Position numbers and translations under genes: made by a program. From Collimonas arenae (lineage in GTDB: Bacteria > Pseudomonadota > Gammaproteobacteria > Burkholderiales > Burkholderiaceae_D), in contig NZ_CP009962.1 of NCBI RefSeq assembly GCF_000786695.1, positions 5,022,001 through 5,086,000 of the forward strand: a DNA stretch of 64,000 nt, read 5' to 3'. Numbering within the stretch: the stretch's first letter is position 1; each line of letters begins with the position of its first letter. Below the pieces are notes generated by a model, which was not told the DNA's origin, ran no database searches, and worked only from the letters and a program-made list of their open reading frames with translations. Positions 11,526 to 23,737 of this stretch are shown piece after piece.

Positions 11526-12701
11526 TTAGTCGGCTTGCTTACGCAGGAAGGCCGGGATGTCATACGTTTCCATGCCGTTCTTTTCCAAGGCGCGCACCGT
11601 ATCGGAAGCTGACTCGCGACGCCATACCGCCGGCGCCTTCATGCCTTCGAACGACGAGCTGCCGTGACCAACCGACGGCTGACCGTGCATCAACGGCTCG
11701 TTGTGGGTGCCGGTACGCATCATTGGCGCTTGCACCAGTTGCACGGCCTTACGCGTGCGGCCGAGGCCGGTTGCGACCACGGTAACGCGGATATCGTCGC
11801 CCATGGCTTCATCGTATGCAATCCCTTGGGCAATCGAAGCATCCGGTGCCGCAAACGCGCGTACGGTCGCCATGACTTCCTTGATTTCCTTACCCTTCAG
11901 ACTGCGGCTGGCGGTAACGTTGACCAATACGCCGCGCGCGCCGGAGAGGTCGATGCCGTCCAGCAGCGGCGAGGCGACTGCCTGCTCCGCCGCCAAACGT
12001 GCGCGATCCACGCCGGATGCGGTAGCCGTACCCATCATCGCCTTGCCTTGTTCGCCCATGATGGTCTTGACGTCATTGAAGTCGACGTTGATATGGCCCG
12101 GCACATTGATGATTTCAGCAATACCGGCAACGGCATTGTTGAGCACATCGTCAGCGTGTTGCAACCACTCCATCATGCTGTCGTCTTCATAAATCTCTTC
12201 GAGTTTTTCGTTGAGAATAATGATCAGCGAATCAACGTGCAGGGACAAAGCCTCCAGACCTTCATCGGCGATATCCATGCACTTCTGGCCTTCATATGAA
12301 AACGGCTTGGAAACCACCGCCACTGTCAGCGCGCCCTGTTCCTTCGCGATCTGCGCCACCACCGGTGCGGCGCCGGTACCTGTGCCGCCGCCCATTCCGG
12401 CAGCGATAAACACCATGTGCGCGCCGCGCAGCGCATCTTCGATGCGGTTACGTGATTCTTCTGCCAGCTGACGCCCTACCGACGGCTTCATGCCAGCACC
12501 CAGGCCGGTCTCGCCGATCTGGATCACGTTATGCGCCTTCGACTGCTTGAGCGCCTGTGCATCCGTGTTGGCAGCGATGAACTCCACTCCCGACACACCC
12601 TTGTTGATCATATGTTGGACCGCATTGCCGCCGGCGCCGCCGACGCCGACGACTTTAATCACGGTGCCCAAAGTTGCATTGTCAAGCATATCGATTTCCA
12701 T
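11526..12701 (-). CDS. ftsZ: FtsZ, tubulin-like cell division GTPase
   Basis: Forms the cytokinetic Z ring. 391 residues. The tubulin signature GGGTGTG is at 104-110, the T7 synergy loop NVDFND at 205-210, and the C-terminal conserved peptide YDIPAFLRKQAD binds FtsA/ZipA/MinC. The ATG at 12701 follows GAGGAAATATC, a good ribosome binding site. There is a variable linker between about 320 and 375. It is the last gene of the dcw cluster, 103 bases after ftsA, and ends in a hairpin terminator. Confidence 0.99.
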   Translation of the reverse strand: MEIDMLDNATLGTVIKVVGVGGAGGNAVQHMINKGVSGVEFIAANTDAQALKQSKAHNVIQIGETGLGAGMKPSVGRQLAEESRNRIEDALRGAHMVFIAAGMGGGTGTGAAPVVAQIAKEQGALTVAVVSKPFSYEGQKCMDIADEGLEALSLHVDSLIIILNEKLEEIYEDDSMMEWLQHADDVLNNAVAGIAEIINVPGHINVDFNDVKTIMGEQGKAMMGTATASGVDRARLAAEQAVASPLLDGIDLSGARGVLVNVTASRSLKGKEIKEVMATVRAFAAPDASIAQGIAYDEAMGDDIRVTVVATGLGRTRKAVQLVQAPMMRTGTHNEPLMHGQPSVGHGSSSFEGMKAPAVWRRESASDTVRALEKNGMETYDIPAFLRKQAD

Positions 12702-12804
12702 GATATTTCCTCATAAAGATGCAGCATCCAGTCAATAGGCATCACGCTGTGTGAGGCCTAGCAACTGACAACTGCCAATTGCACAAACAACGTTAAAGTT
12801 AATA

Positions 12805-14037
12805 TTAAAAATTACCCAAAAACCATTCTTTCATGCGCTGCCAAATCGCCTTCGCAGATCCTTCCTGACGCGTCACGATATAGCCGCGCAGGTATTGCTT
12901 TTTCGCTTCCAGCAGCAAGCCCAGCACCGTCGAATAGCGCGGGCTGCGCACCACGTCGGCCAGCTGGCCGCGGTAATCCGGCGTCCCCAGGCGCGCCGGC
13001 TTGAGGAAGATGTCTTCCGCCAACTCGATCATGCCTGGCATCATGGCCGAGCCGCCGGTCAGCACCACACCGCTCGACAGCACTTCTTCATAGCCTGACT
13101 CGCGCACCACCTGATGCACCAGCGCGAACAACTCTTCGACGCGTGGCTCGATCACCGCCGCCAGCGCCTGGCGCGACAAGGTGCGCGGATTGCGGTCACC
13201 GAGGCCGGGCACTTCCAGCGTTTCACCCGGATCGGCCAGAATCTGCTTGGCGACGCCGTAGCGCAACTTGATTTCTTCCGCTTCATTGGTCGGCGTCCGC
13301 AACGCCATGGCAATGTCGTTAGTAATCTGATCGCCTGCAATCGGGATCACTGCGGTATGGCGAATCGCCCCTTCGGTGAACACCGCCACGTCGGTGGTGC
13401 CGCCGCCGATATCCACCAGCACCACGCCCAATTCTTTCTCGTCCGGCGTTAACACCGCATCGGCCGATGCCATCGGCTGCAAGATCAGGTCCGACACTTC
13501 CAGCCCGCAACGGCGAATGCACTTGACGATGTTCTGCACCGCAGATACCGCCCCGGTAACAATGTGCACCTTGACCTCTAGTCGGATGCCGCTCATGCCG
13601 ATTGGTTCACGCACATCTTCCTGGCTGTCGACAATAAATTCCTGCGGTACGGTATGCAGCAATTGCTGGTCGGTAGGAATGTTGACCGCCTTCGCCGTTT
13701 CAATAACGCGCGAGACGTCGGCGGCGCTGACTTCCTTGTCCTTGATCGCCACCATGCCGCTGGAATTGAAGCTGCGGATATGGCTGCCGGCGATGCCTGT
13801 GTAGACGTTGCGGATCTTGCAGTCGGCCATCAGTTCGGCTTCTTCCAGCGCACGCTGGATCGATTCCACTGTGGCCTCGATATTGACTACCACGCCCTTC
13901 TTCAAGCCCTTGGATTCCGCCTGGCCCAGGCCGATCACTTCATGGCGCCCATCCGACAATACCTCGGCAACCACCGCCACCACCTTCGAGGTGCCGATGT
14001 CGAGACCGACGATCAAATTTTTTGCGTCTTTTGTCAT
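12805..14037 (-). CDS. ftsA: FtsA, actin-like division protein
   Basis: Membrane tether and regulator of the Z ring, actin/Hsp70 fold. 410 residues. Phosphate-1 motif LIVGLDIGTSKV near the N-terminus, phosphate-2 motif VLVDIGGGTTDVAVF, adenosine motif VVLTGGSAMM. The C-terminal amphipathic helix (AIWQRMKEWFLGNF) that docks on the membrane is intact. It lies between ftsQ (10-base gap) and ftsZ. Confidence 0.99.
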   Translation of the reverse strand: MTKDAKNLIVGLDIGTSKVVAVVAEVLSDGRHEVIGLGQAESKGLKKGVVVNIEATVESIQRALEEAELMADCKIRNVYTGIAGSHIRSFNSSGMVAIKDKEVSAADVSRVIETAKAVNIPTDQQLLHTVPQEFIVDSQEDVREPIGMSGIRLEVKVHIVTGAVSAVQNIVKCIRRCGLEVSDLILQPMASADAVLTPDEKELGVVLVDIGGGTTDVAVFTEGAIRHTAVIPIAGDQITNDIAMALRTPTNEAEEIKLRYGVAKQILADPGETLEVPGLGDRNPRTLSRQALAAVIEPRVEELFALVHQVVRESGYEEVLSSGVVLTGGSAMMPGMIELAEDIFLKPARLGTPDYRGQLADVVRSPRYSTVLGLLLEAKKQYLRGYIVTRQEGSAKAIWQRMKEWFLGNF

Positions 14038-14047
14038 AATGTTTCGC

Positions 14048-14815
14048 TTATTTTTTCTTGCTTCCCAATCCGCCCGACAAGCCGCTCGCCTTCAGCGCCA
14101 AGCCATTTGGATACCGCATATCCACACCTTCGATCCGGTTCTGCAAACGTGACAGCAGTTGCGGATAAATCTGCACCAGTCGTGTAACCCGGTCTTTCAA
14201 GGTAGTCTTGTTTTGTTCACGTCCCAGCTCTACCATCATGCCGTTGTCCAGCTTGATGGTCCACGCATAGCGGCTCGATAAAGCCACTTCCACCGGGTTT
14301 AACTTCAGCGGTGCAAACCACTGGCGAAAATCCGCCAGGCGCGCCACCACATCCTTCTCGCTGCCATCCGGTCCGGACAAACGCAGCAATGCTCCATCCT
14401 CTTCTGCCTCGTCCAGGTTCGCGGTGAACAAATCGCCACGCACCGATAACAAGCGTCCGTCGTCATCCCAGGTCGCCAGCGGCTGATGCTCTTCCACTGT
14501 CACGATCAGCGTATTCGGCCATTCACGCCGTACCGCTGCCTTGCGCACCCACGGCACCGATTCGAATGCTGTGCGTACCGTGTCCAGATTGGCGGTAAAG
14601 AAGTTGCCCTTGATGCGCTGCAGTGCCGTAGCGCGAACGATCAGGGGATTGACGCGCCGCAGTTCGCTTTGAGGTGCAGCTTCAATCCGGATCGTCTTCA
14701 GCGTAAACATAGGACGCTGCGCCAGCCACCACACGCCGGACGCCAGCAATGCGAGCGCAACCAACCCTAGCAAGGTGCCGGAGATTGCATTCAACATTTT
14801 GACGTCTTGCCACAT
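14048..14815 (-). CDS. ftsQ: FtsQ, divisome bitopic membrane protein
   Basis: Essential scaffold of the FtsQLB complex. 255 residues: a short cytoplasmic tail, one membrane helix (about 11-31), a POTRA domain starting at FTLKTIRIEA (about 37) and the FtsQ/DivIB beta domain (WPNTLIVTVEEHQP onward). Located between ddl (77-base gap) and ftsA, its normal place. Confidence 0.97.
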   Translation of the reverse strand: MWQDVKMLNAISGTLLGLVALALLASGVWWLAQRPMFTLKTIRIEAAPQSELRRVNPLIVRATALQRIKGNFFTANLDTVRTAFESVPWVRKAAVRREWPNTLIVTVEEHQPLATWDDDGRLLSVRGDLFTANLDEAEEDGALLRLSGPDGSEKDVVARLADFRQWFAPLKLNPVEVALSSRYAWTIKLDNGMMVELGREQNKTTLKDRVTRLVQIYPQLLSRLQNRIEGVDMRYPNGLALKASGLSGGLGSKKK

Positions 14816-14892
14816 GGTTTTCGACTTTATCGCTTGGTTCGTTAAATAATTCTCTAAATAACTTCTTCAAATCTTTTTACTTGCTTTGCCGG

Positions 14893-15879
14893 TTACACCG
14901 GCTTCCAATCTGCAGTGGGCGCCAGATCGAGTGCTGCCGAAGCCAGTATTTCAAGGCACAGATCTTCGTAGCTGACACCGTCCGCCTTGGCCGCCATCGG
15001 CACCAGCGAATGTCCGGTCATCCCGGGTGAGGTGTTGATCTCCAGCAGGAACGGCTCATTGTCGGAATCGCGCAGCATGAAATCCACCCGCGCCCAGCCT
15101 TCACAACCAATCGCCTTGAATGCCTGCACCGCAAGCGACTGTATGCGCTGGGCCAAGGCATCATCCAGCGGCGCCGGACAAAGATATTTGGTATCGTCGG
15201 TAAAATACTTATGCTGATAATCGTAGTTACCGTCAGGCGCACGAATTTCAACGATCGGCAGCGCCCGCGCAGTACGGCCCTTACCGAGCACCGGCACCGT
15301 CAATTCGCGCCCACGTACAAACTCTTCCGCCAATACCACCTCATCATATTTCGCGCACAGTGCAAAACCGTCATTCATGTCGGAATAACCCGCCACCTTG
15401 CTGATACCGATGGTTGAGCCTTCATGCGGCGCTTTCAACATCAGCGGCAGACCCAATACGTCCGGCACCTGACGCAGATCTTCCCGGGTCGCGCTATGCG
15501 CATCCAGCACCAGGAAACGCGGCGTCGGCAAAGCCAGGCTGTGCCAGACGCGCTTGGTCATTACTTTATCCATTGCAATAGCCGACGCCATGACGCCCGG
15601 CCCCGTATACGGAATGCCAAGCTGTTCCAACGCCCCTTGCAAGGTGCCGTCTTCTCCGTAGCGGCCATGCAAGGCGATAAATACGCGGTCGAATTTTTCC
15701 GCTGCAAGTTCCGCCAGGCTACGCTCAGCTGGATCGAAAGGATGAGCGTCGACACCGCGGCTTTTCAACGCCGTCAATACGCCGTTACCGGACATGATGG
15801 ACACTTCGCGCTCGGCCGAACGGCCGCCGAACAGCACGCCGACTTTTCCGAATTGATGACCTGTCATTTTTTTGCTCAT
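14893..15879 (-). CDS. ddl: D-alanine--D-alanine ligase
   Basis: ATP-grasp ligase making D-Ala-D-Ala for the peptidoglycan stem peptide; cytoplasmic. 328 residues. The N-terminal [18 protein letters not shown] and the C-terminal metal/ATP site [18 protein letters not shown] are typical of the DdlB type found in dcw clusters. It starts 2 bases after the murC stop, so translation is probably coupled. Confidence 0.98.
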   Translation of the reverse strand: MSKKMTGHQFGKVGVLFGGRSAEREVSIMSGNGVLTALKSRGVDAHPFDPAERSLAELAAEKFDRVFIALHGRYGEDGTLQGALEQLGIPYTGPGVMASAIAMDKVMTKRVWHSLALPTPRFLVLDAHSATREDLRQVPDVLGLPLMLKAPHEGSTIGISKVAGYSDMNDGFALCAKYDEVVLAEEFVRGRELTVPVLGKGRTARALPIVEIRAPDGNYDYQHKYFTDDTKYLCPAPLDDALAQRIQSLAVQAFKAIGCEGWARVDFMLRDSDNEPFLLEINTSPGMTGHSLVPMAAKADGVSYEDLCLEILASAALDLAPTADWKPV

Positions 15880-15881
15880 TT

Positions 15882-17288
15882 CTATTGCTCTACCAGTTGC
15901 GCCAGCTTGCCCGGCACGCCGCTAATCGAACCCGCACCCATGGTCATCACGACGTCGCCATCGCGCACGATGTTCATGATCGACGCCGCCATGTCGTTGA
16001 TATCCTCCACGAATACCAGTTCGCCCATGCCGGCTACCCGCAGGGCATGCGCCAAAGCGCGGCCGTCGGCGGCGACTATCGGCGCTTCGCCGGCGGCATA
16101 CACTTCCGCCAGCACCAGCACGTCGACCGTCGACAATACTTTTACAAAATCTTCAAACAGATCGCGTGTCCGTGTATAACGATGCGGCTGGAATACCAGC
16201 ACCAGCCGCCGGCCAGGATAAGCGCCACGCGCTGCCTGGATCGTTGCCGCGGTTTCCACCGGATGGTGACCGTAGTCATCGACCAGTGCAAACTCTCCCT
16301 TAGGCTTGCCTTCGGCGTCCTGCAATTTGATTTCGCCGTAGCGTGTGAAACGTCGTCCTACGCCATTAAACTCGGTCAAGGCCTGCTGGATCGCGCTATC
16401 GGCAACACCTAGTTCGCGCGCAATCGCAATCGCGGCGCAGGCGTTCTGGACGTTGTGCATGCCCGGTTGATTCAGGCTGATCGGCATCGCCGCGTAACCC
16501 TTTTGAATCACAGTGAACTGCATGTGCCCGCCGACCGCCTTGGCGTCAATCGCCCGTACATCGGCGTCTTCGTGGAAGCCGTACGTTGTAATCAACTTGG
16601 AAATCTGCGGCATGATTTCGCGTACATTGGCATCATCCATACATAGCACTGCTACGCCATAAAATGGCAAACGCTGGGTGAACTCGACGAAAGCCTGCTT
16701 CAACTTGTTGAAATCATGATCATAGGTATCCATATGATCGGCATCGATATTGGTGATGACCTCAATCACCGGCGACAGATTCAGGAAAGACGCATCCGAC
16801 TCATCGGCCTCCGCCACGATAAAGTCGCCCGAACCCAGCTTGGCGTTGGCGCCAGCGCTGGTCAGACGGCCGCCGATGACGAAGGTCGGATCCAACCCGC
16901 CCTGCGCCAGTACGCTCGCCACCAGGCTGGTGGTAGTGGTTTTTCCATGGGTGCCGGCAATCGCGATGCCGCGCTTGAGCCGCATCAACTCCGCCAGCAT
17001 GACCGCGCGCGGGACGATCGGAATATGTTTTTCGCGCGCTGCGACAACTTCCGGATTATCGGCTTGCACCGCGGTCGAGGTAACGATGGCGTGGGCCTGG
17101 TCGATATGCGCTGCCGCGTGGCCACGGCTCACCTTGGCGCCAAGACCGGCCAGACGGCGAGTCGCCGCATTGTCGCCGAGATCGGAGCCGGAAATCGTGT
17201 AGCCGAGATTCAGCAATACTTCAGCGATGCCGCTCATGCCGCTGCCGCCAATTCCGACGAAATGGATATTCTTTACTTTATGTTTCAT
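15882..17288 (-). CDS. murC: MurC, UDP-N-acetylmuramate--L-alanine ligase
   Basis: Adds L-Ala to UDP-MurNAc. 468 residues. Rossmann-like N-terminus [20 protein letters not shown] loop [11 protein letters not shown] (the MurC version of the Mur ligase P-loop), and the C-terminal dinucleotide-like domain with [13 protein letters not shown]. Nine bases after murG, in order within the dcw cluster. Confidence 0.99.
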   Translation of the reverse strand: MKHKVKNIHFVGIGGSGMSGIAEVLLNLGYTISGSDLGDNAATRRLAGLGAKVSRGHAAAHIDQAHAIVTSTAVQADNPEVVAAREKHIPIVPRAVMLAELMRLKRGIAIAGTHGKTTTTSLVASVLAQGGLDPTFVIGGRLTSAGANAKLGSGDFIVAEADESDASFLNLSPVIEVITNIDADHMDTYDHDFNKLKQAFVEFTQRLPFYGVAVLCMDDANVREIMPQISKLITTYGFHEDADVRAIDAKAVGGHMQFTVIQKGYAAMPISLNQPGMHNVQNACAAIAIARELGVADSAIQQALTEFNGVGRRFTRYGEIKLQDAEGKPKGEFALVDDYGHHPVETAATIQAARGAYPGRRLVLVFQPHRYTRTRDLFEDFVKVLSTVDVLVLAEVYAAGEAPIVAADGRALAHALRVAGMGELVFVEDINDMAASIMNIVRDGDVVMTMGAGSISGVPGKLAQLVEQ

Positions 17289-17297
17289 AGTAGTTAC

Positions 17298-18386
17298 TCA
17301 CTGCGCACCTGCCAATTCTTCAAGAACCTGCGCGATGGCTTCATTCGCATCGCGCCGGCCGTTTTCATATGCTGCCTGCGCCATCGTTTGGCAGTCCTGA
17401 CGCGAGATCCGCGTCAACAACGCGGCCAGGCGCTCCTTGCTCAAGTCTGTTTGCGGCAAATGAATCGCCGCCCTTTGCGTCGCCATCCAGCGTGCATTGT
17501 CGCGCTGATGCGAAGTAGTCGAAGCCACCAATGGCACCAGTACGCTAGCGACGCCGGCTGCAGTCAGTTCCGACACCGTGATCGCCCCGGCCCGACAAAT
17601 CACCAGGTCGGCGTCGGCATAACGGCGCGGCATGTCGTCGATAAACGCCACCACTTCTGCCGACACGCCAGCTGCCGCATAGGCGCTCCGTAAGGCCTCG
17701 ATATGCTGCTTGCCGGACTGGTGCGTAACGCTCGGCCGCTGTTCGGCGGGAATCAAGGCCAGCGCCGCCGGCAGGCAATCGTTCAGCGCTTTCGCGCCAA
17801 GGCTGCCGCCAACTACCAGCAAACGCAGCGGGCCGATGCGGCCGCTGTAGCGCTCTGCCGGCAAAGGCAGCGCCATGATTTCCTTGCGCACCGGATTACC
17901 GGTCACCAGCGCCTTGTTGGCCGCCTTGCCGAAATCTGCGGGGAAACCGAACAGTACCCGCTTGGCCAACGGCGTCAGGGTCTTGTTCGACAACAGCAAG
18001 GCCGCATCGGCATTCACCAACACCAGCGGTACGCCACGCAAACGCGCCATCGCACCGCCCGGCACTGTCACATAGCCGCCCATTCCCAGCACCACATCGG
18101 CCTGGCGTCGACCCAATATCCGGAAGCAAGCCGGAAAACTGAGCAACATACGCCAAACGCCGCGCACGGTATGCGCCAAGCCTTTGCCGCGCAAACCGGA
18201 GAAGACGATCTTGTCCATCTCGATACCATGCTGCGGCACAAGGTCAGTCTCCATGCCATGCGTGGTTCCCAGCCAGCTTACTTGCCAGCCGCGTGCACGC
18301 ATGGTGTCGGCAATTGCCAGACCGGGGAAAATATGGCCGCCGGTACCCGCCGCCATGATCATCAGGTTTTTTTTGCTTGCGCTCAT
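17298..18386 (-). CDS. murG: MurG, lipid II-forming GlcNAc transferase
   Basis: GT28 glycosyltransferase transferring GlcNAc from UDP-GlcNAc to lipid I on the cytoplasmic face of the inner membrane. 362 residues. N-terminal glycine loop [16 protein letters not shown] and second loop [13 protein letters not shown] are present, with the UDP-sugar site around [15 protein letters not shown]. The start codon overlaps the ftsW stop by 4 bases. Confidence 0.99.
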   Translation of the reverse strand: MSASKKNLMIMAAGTGGHIFPGLAIADTMRARGWQVSWLGTTHGMETDLVPQHGIEMDKIVFSGLRGKGLAHTVRGVWRMLLSFPACFRILGRRQADVVLGMGGYVTVPGGAMARLRGVPLVLVNADAALLLSNKTLTPLAKRVLFGFPADFGKAANKALVTGNPVRKEIMALPLPAERYSGRIGPLRLLVVGGSLGAKALNDCLPAALALIPAEQRPSVTHQSGKQHIEALRSAYAAAGVSAEVVAFIDDMPRRYADADLVICRAGAITVSELTAAGVASVLVPLVASTTSHQRDNARWMATQRAAIHLPQTDLSKERLAALLTRISRQDCQTMAQAAYENGRRDANEAIAQVLEELAGAQ

Positions 18387-19630
18387 GCCCGGCCTCCACG
18401 CATGAGAACCCGGTTCTCGTAATCGATGCGCAACAGGATCGCCAGGCCGATACAGTTAATCAGCACGCCGGAGCCGCCATAGCTCATCAACGGCAAGGTC
18501 AATCCCTTGGTCGGCAACAAACCCAGGTTGACGCCCATGTTGATGAAGGTCTGCACACCGATCCAGATACCGATGCCCTTGGCGGTCAGGCCGGCGAAAG
18601 TCTGCTCCATCGCGATCGCCTGGCGGCCGATTTCAAACGAACGTTTGATAATCCAGTAAAACAGCATGACCACCACCAGCACACCAGCAAACCCAAGTTC
18701 CTCGCCGATGACAGCAAGCAAAAAGTCGGTATGCGCTTCCGGCAGGTAGTGTAGTTTTTCAACGCTGGCGCCAAGACCAACCCCAAACAGTTCGCCACGG
18801 CCAAAAGCAATCAACGAATGCGACAACTGGTATGCCTTGCCCAGTGCATTTTCTTCCGCCCAAGGATTCAGATAGGCAAAAATCCGCTCGCGACGCCATG
18901 GCGAGAGCCAGATCACCAGCGTAAACATCCCGGCCAGCATGGCGCCGATGCCGCCGAACCAGACACCGTTGATTCCGCCCAAAAACAAGATGCCCATAGC
19001 AATACATACGATCACACCGAGAGCGCCCAGATCTGGCTCCAGCATCAGCAGCAGGCCGACCAGGCCGACGGCGGCAGTCATCGGCAAAAATCCCTTGGTC
19101 AGCTTGTGCATCACTTCCTGCTTGCGCACCGTGTAATTGGCCGCGTACAAGACGATGAACAGCTTCATCAGTTCCGACGGCTGCAAATTGAAAACCCGGA
19201 ACGACAGCCAGCGCTTGGCGCCATTGACGCCGCGTCCCAGGCCTGGCACTAGCACCATGGCCAGCAGTATCAAAGTAACCACGAACAGATACGGCGCCCA
19301 GCGCTGCCAGGTAGCGATAGGAATGCGGAAAGTCACCAGTCCGGCGACTAGCGAAACGCAGATGAAGATCGCTTGCCGCACCAGGAAATGGGCATTCGTA
19401 TAGTTGGCGTACTTGGGCGAGTCCGGCAAGGCAATCGAGGCCGAATACACCATCACCAGGCCAAACAACATCAGCAAGATGACCACCCAAACCAGCGGTT
19501 GGTCGTATTCCATCATTTTCGAACGCTGGACGCCGGGCCTTTGGCTGTCACGCGCACGCGGCCGCGGCGGCGCACTATTCACAGTGCTATCCGCCGGCTT
19601 GCCTGAAAATGATGGAAAGGCGAATTTCAT
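18383..19630 (-). CDS. ftsW: FtsW, septal SEDS peptidoglycan glycosyltransferase
   Basis: Polymerises lipid II at the septum together with FtsI. 415 residues, ten predicted membrane segments, preceded by a 40-residue polar N-terminus rich in Pro/Arg. The SEDS signature is seen: [23 protein letters not shown], the Asp-containing [16 protein letters not shown], and the C-terminal [12 protein letters not shown]. Overlaps murD by 4 bases upstream and murG by 4 bases downstream, as expected for coupled translation. Confidence 0.98.
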   Translation of the reverse strand: MKFAFPSFSGKPADSTVNSAPPRPRARDSQRPGVQRSKMMEYDQPLVWVVILLMLFGLVMVYSASIALPDSPKYANYTNAHFLVRQAIFICVSLVAGLVTFRIPIATWQRWAPYLFVVTLILLAMVLVPGLGRGVNGAKRWLSFRVFNLQPSELMKLFIVLYAANYTVRKQEVMHKLTKGFLPMTAAVGLVGLLLMLEPDLGALGVIVCIAMGILFLGGINGVWFGGIGAMLAGMFTLVIWLSPWRRERIFAYLNPWAEENALGKAYQLSHSLIAFGRGELFGVGLGASVEKLHYLPEAHTDFLLAVIGEELGFAGVLVVVMLFYWIIKRSFEIGRQAIAMEQTFAGLTAKGIGIWIGVQTFINMGVNLGLLPTKGLTLPLMSYGGSGVLINCIGLAILLRIDYENRVLMRGGRA

Positions 19631-21153
19631 AGTCCGACCTCGCCACGCGACAAGGCCAGTTCACGCACGGCATCGACAAACACTTGTGCCCGGTGCGCGT
19701 AGTTGCGGAACATGTCGAAACTGGCGCAGGCTGGTGACAGCAGCACGGCGTCGCCAGCATGCGCCAGCTCGGCGGCGCGCACGACGGCCTGTTCCAATGT
19801 TTCACAGTCGACAATTTCCAGGCCGCCGGCCTGGTGTTCAACCGCTGCACGAATTGCCGCCGCATCACGGCCGATCAGCAGCAACGCCCGACCGTAGGCG
19901 GCCAGCGGCGCGCCCAGAGGCGCAAAATCCTGTCCCTTACCGTCGCCACCTGCGATCAGTATCAGGCGGCTGGCATTACCGTCGCCGTCGCAACCTCGGC
20001 CGATGCCATTCAACGCGGCCACCGTGGCGCCAACATTGGTGCCTTTGCTGTCATCGTAATATTCGACGCCACCAATGGTAGTGACCAGTTCAACTCGATG
20101 CGGCTCGCCGTGATACTCGCGCAAACCATGCAACAAGGGGGCAAACGGCAAGTCGATTGCACGGCACAGCGCCAGCGCCGCCAGCGCGTTGGCCGCATTG
20201 TGGCGGCCACGGATACGCAAGGCATCGGCCGGCATCAGACGCTTTACCGTCACCGGCAACAAGGCCAGCTGTTCTTTCTTGCTGCGCCGCTTTTCGACTC
20301 TCTCTTCTTCGTCACCAGGCACCGCAACCGACAACCACTGCATACCGTTGTCGCTGACCAGGCCGAAACAATCACCTTCATCGGGCTCATCAAAACCGAA
20401 ACTGATGCTATTGCCTGTCTTGAACTGCATCGTCAAAGGATCGTCGCGATTCAGCACACGTACGGTTTCGGCGCTGAAGATGCGCGCCTTGTCAGCGACG
20501 TACGACGTCATGTCGCCATGCCAGTCCAGGTGATCCTGGGTGATGTTCAAAATCGTTGCGGCGTCGGCATGCAGACCACACGTTGCATGCAACTGGAAAC
20601 TGGACAACTCCAGTACCCAAACTTGCGGCAAAGCCTCGCGTTCCAGCGCGCTGCGCAAGACATCCAGTGCTGCAGGGCTGATATTGCCGGCGACCTGCAC
20701 CGTCAGGCCGGCGCGTTCGCATAGCAAGCCGGTCAGGCTGGTGACCGTGGTCTTGCCGTTGGTACCAGTGATGGCAATCACCTTTGGCGTATAGGCGTGG
20801 CTTTCGCGTAGTGCCGCCAGGGCTTGTGCAAATACCTCGATTTCACCCCATACCGGAATGTCACGATCGGTGGCGGCGGACAGGATGTCTTTTAACTCCT
20901 TGCCGGGCGCCAAACCCGGGCTGGTCACGGCAAAGTCGATGCCATCCAGCAGGCTGGCGGCAAAGCCACCTTCTTCGCCGGAGCTGACGAACTCCACCGC
21001 CGGAATTTCCTGCAACAGCAGCGGCAGCCGTTCCGGTGCGCTGCGTGTGTCTGCCACGCGCACGGTTGCACCGCAATGTGCCAGCCACAAAGCGGATGCC
21101 AGACCCGACTCGCCGAGTCCTAATACCAGAACATGTTTACCCGTATAGTTCAT
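19627..21153 (-). CDS. murD: MurD, UDP-N-acetylmuramoylalanine--D-glutamate ligase
   Basis: Adds D-Glu to UDP-MurNAc-L-Ala. 508 residues, longer than the ~440 of E. coli MurD. P-loop [13 protein letters not shown] and [13 protein letters not shown] are conserved. The extra length includes a charged insertion in the central domain ([14 protein letters not shown], about residues 285-300). The middle of the protein otherwise reads as an intact Mur ligase, with [11 protein letters not shown] in the C-terminal half. Lies between mraY (12-base gap) and ftsW. Confidence 0.97.
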   Translation of the reverse strand: MNYTGKHVLVLGLGESGLASALWLAHCGATVRVADTRSAPERLPLLLQEIPAVEFVSSGEEGGFAASLLDGIDFAVTSPGLAPGKELKDILSAATDRDIPVWGEIEVFAQALAALRESHAYTPKVIAITGTNGKTTVTSLTGLLCERAGLTVQVAGNISPAALDVLRSALEREALPQVWVLELSSFQLHATCGLHADAATILNITQDHLDWHGDMTSYVADKARIFSAETVRVLNRDDPLTMQFKTGNSISFGFDEPDEGDCFGLVSDNGMQWLSVAVPGDEEERVEKRRSKKEQLALLPVTVKRLMPADALRIRGRHNAANALAALALCRAIDLPFAPLLHGLREYHGEPHRVELVTTIGGVEYYDDSKGTNVGATVAALNGIGRGCDGDGNASRLILIAGGDGKGQDFAPLGAPLAAYGRALLLIGRDAAAIRAAVEHQAGGLEIVDCETLEQAVVRAAELAHAGDAVLLSPACASFDMFRNYAHRAQVFVDAVRELALSRGEVGL

Positions 21154-21165
21154 TACTGCTGCTCA

Positions 21166-22335
21166 CTACCTTAACTTCAGGGTTGAAAGTCCAAACAACA
21201 CCAACATCATTGAGATGATCCAGAAACGCACTACTACCTGCGTCTCTTTCCAGCCTTTTTGCTCGTAGTGATGGTGCAGAGGCGCCATCAACAGCACGCG
21301 GCGACCCACGCCGAAGCGCTTCTTTGTGTACTTGAAATAGATTACTTGCAACATGACCGATAAAGTTTCGACCACGAAAATACCACCCATAATGAACAGC
21401 ACGATTTCCTGGCGCACGATCACGGCGACAGTTCCCAGCGCACCGCCCAAGGCCAGGGCGCCGACATCGCCCATGAAAACTTGCGCCGGATAGGCGTTGT
21501 ACCAAAGGAAAGCAAGCCCTGCACCCGCCATCGCGCCGCAGAAGATCAGCAGCTCGCCCGCGCCCGGGATATGCGGAATCAGCAGATATTTCGCGAACGT
21601 GACGTTACCGGTCAGATAAGCGAACAATCCCAGCGCTGCGCCTACCATCACAGTCGGCATGATCGCCAGGCCGTCGAGACCATCGGTCAGGTTGACAGCG
21701 TTACTGGTGCCGACGATGACAAAATAGGTCAGCGCCATGAAGCCCCACACGCCCAATGGATAACTGACCGTCTTGAAAAACGGCACGATCAGGTCGGCCT
21801 TTGGCGGCAGATCCAGACTGAAGCCGGATTCGACCCAGGCCACAAACAAATCCCAGACCTGGGTGTTGTTCGGCGCCGAGACTGAGAACGCCAGGTAGAT
21901 TGCGGCGACCACGCCGATCACCGATTGCCAGAAATATTTTTCTCGCGAGCGCATACCGTTCGGATCCTTGTAGACCACCTTGCGATAGTCATCGACCCAG
22001 CCGATAGTGCCGAAACCGAGCGTCACGATCAGTACGATCCAGACAAAACGATTGCCGAGATCGCTCCATAGCAACGTTGAAATCCCGATGGCGATCAAGA
22101 TCAGCACGCCACCCATGGTCGGCGTGCCGGATTTGATCAGATGCGTTTGCGGACCGTCGGTACGCACCGCTTGGCCGACCTTCAGGCGCGCCAGCATACG
22201 GATCACGCCAGGACCGGCGATCAAACCAATCATCAATGCCGTCAAGGTCGCGAACACGGCACGGAATGTGATGAAATTGAAGACGCGCAGGAAACTGAAA
22301 TCCTGCTGAAAATTTTGTGCCAGCCATAGCAGCAT
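21166..22335 (-). CDS. mraY: MraY, phospho-MurNAc-pentapeptide translocase
   Basis: Makes lipid I by transferring phospho-MurNAc-pentapeptide to undecaprenyl phosphate; polytopic inner-membrane enzyme. 389 residues from the ATG at 22335, chosen over an upstream in-frame start inside murF because [10 protein letters not shown] is the normal N-terminus and GGGGACTC precedes it. Catalytic aspartates are visible in WVDDYRK and [10 protein letters not shown], and the HHHYE motif is in the last cytoplasmic loop. Starts one base after the murF stop codon. Confidence 0.98.
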   Translation of the reverse strand: MLLWLAQNFQQDFSFLRVFNFITFRAVFATLTALMIGLIAGPGVIRMLARLKVGQAVRTDGPQTHLIKSGTPTMGGVLILIAIGISTLLWSDLGNRFVWIVLIVTLGFGTIGWVDDYRKVVYKDPNGMRSREKYFWQSVIGVVAAIYLAFSVSAPNNTQVWDLFVAWVESGFSLDLPPKADLIVPFFKTVSYPLGVWGFMALTYFVIVGTSNAVNLTDGLDGLAIMPTVMVGAALGLFAYLTGNVTFAKYLLIPHIPGAGELLIFCGAMAGAGLAFLWYNAYPAQVFMGDVGALALGGALGTVAVIVRQEIVLFIMGGIFVVETLSVMLQVIYFKYTKKRFGVGRRVLLMAPLHHHYEQKGWKETQVVVRFWIISMMLVLFGLSTLKLR

Positions 22336-22336
22336 G

Positions 22337-23737
22337 TTAGTGAGTCCCCTCGGATGTTGTACCAACCAGGTGCAGGACGGCGCGCTCCATTTTCATGAAG
22401 CGCGAGCCTTTGACCAGCACGGTCGTATTCGGTGTCATATCGGCATCGAGCGCGGCTAGCAACGCTGCGATGTCGGTAAAGTGTTGCGCTTGCGCGCCAA
22501 AAGCGGTGCTGGCTTCGGCAGCCATGTCGCCTAGCGTGAATAGTTTCGTGATGCCCCGTTGCTGTGCGTAAGCGCCAATTTCCTGATGAAACGTGCTTCC
22601 CTCGTTGCCGACCTCGCCCATCTCGCCCAGCACCAGCAAACGCGGTGCGGCAGACTGCGCCAGCACATCGATAGCAGCCCGCACAGAATCCGGATTGGCA
22701 TTGTAGGTATCGTCAATCACCAGCGCGCCGGCGCAAGTCGCCACGGTCGCCAGCTTGCGTTGCAGACGACCGCTAACCGGCGCGAAGGATTCCAGGCCGC
22801 GCTTGATGGCAGCGACATCGACGCCGATCGCCAAGGCGCAGGCGATAGCGGCCAGCGCGTTGCGGACGTTGTGTTCGCCGGCGGCAAACAGTTGCACAGT
22901 GAATACCGGTTGATCCGGAACACTGACCGTCAAGTCGCTACCAAAGCCATTGGCGGCGTTGTTATAGCTGCAATGGACATCAGCTTCAGGTGTCAGGCCG
23001 AAAGTAATGCTGCCGCCCTTGCCTGCGCTGTAGCTGCGCCACAGATCAGTGTAAGGATCGTCTGCCGGAAACACCGCGATGCCATTATTTGCCATGCCAC
23101 GGATCACGTTGCCGTTTTCCTCAGCAACAGCTTCGACGCTGGCCATGAATTCCTGATGTTCGCGTTGGGCGTTATTGACGAGAGCGACAGTGGGTTCGGC
23201 AATTGCAGTCAACACGGCGATCTCGCCTGGATGGTTCATGCCAAGCTCGATCACGGCAGCCTGATGCATGCCTTCCAGCCGCAATAAGGTCAGCGGCACA
23301 CCAATTTCGTTATTGAAATTGCCGCGCGTAGCCAGCGACTTGTCAACGCCAAAAGCCGCGACCAGAATCGCGGCAATCATTTCTTTTACTGTGGTTTTTC
23401 CATTGCTGCCGGTGACAGCGATCAGCGGCAGCTTGAATTGCTGGCGCCAGCGCTGTCCTATCGTGCCCAAGGCCTCACGGGTATCTTTAACTACTAGCGC
23501 AGGAACAGCCAATGCGACGGGAGCACGCTCGACTATCACAGCGGCGGCGCCCTGTGCGATGACCTGATCCAGGAAATCGTGGGCGTCGAAACGCTCGCCG
23601 CGCAGAGCGACAAACACAGAACCGGGGGTCACTGCGCGGCTGTCGGTGAACAATCCGTCAATCGCAGTCTGGCCGCTGGCCCCCACGCTCGCGGGCACTC
23701 CCAACCAGGATTGTAGTTGCGCCAATGAAGTATGCAT
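22337..23737 (-). CDS. murF: MurF, UDP-MurNAc-tripeptide--D-Ala-D-Ala ligase
   Basis: Adds D-Ala-D-Ala to complete the UDP-MurNAc-pentapeptide. 466 residues. P-loop [26 protein letters not shown], and [16 protein letters not shown] are family signatures. Its ATG overlaps the murE stop as TGATG, and its stop is one base from the mraY start. Confidence 0.98.
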   Translation of the reverse strand: MHTSLAQLQSWLGVPASVGASGQTAIDGLFTDSRAVTPGSVFVALRGERFDAHDFLDQVIAQGAAAVIVERAPVALAVPALVVKDTREALGTIGQRWRQQFKLPLIAVTGSNGKTTVKEMIAAILVAAFGVDKSLATRGNFNNEIGVPLTLLRLEGMHQAAVIELGMNHPGEIAVLTAIAEPTVALVNNAQREHQEFMASVEAVAEENGNVIRGMANNGIAVFPADDPYTDLWRSYSAGKGGSITFGLTPEADVHCSYNNAANGFGSDLTVSVPDQPVFTVQLFAAGEHNVRNALAAIACALAIGVDVAAIKRGLESFAPVSGRLQRKLATVATCAGALVIDDTYNANPDSVRAAIDVLAQSAAPRLLVLGEMGEVGNEGSTFHQEIGAYAQQRGITKLFTLGDMAAEASTAFGAQAQHFTDIAALLAALDADMTPNTTVLVKGSRFMKMERAVLHLVGTTSEGTH

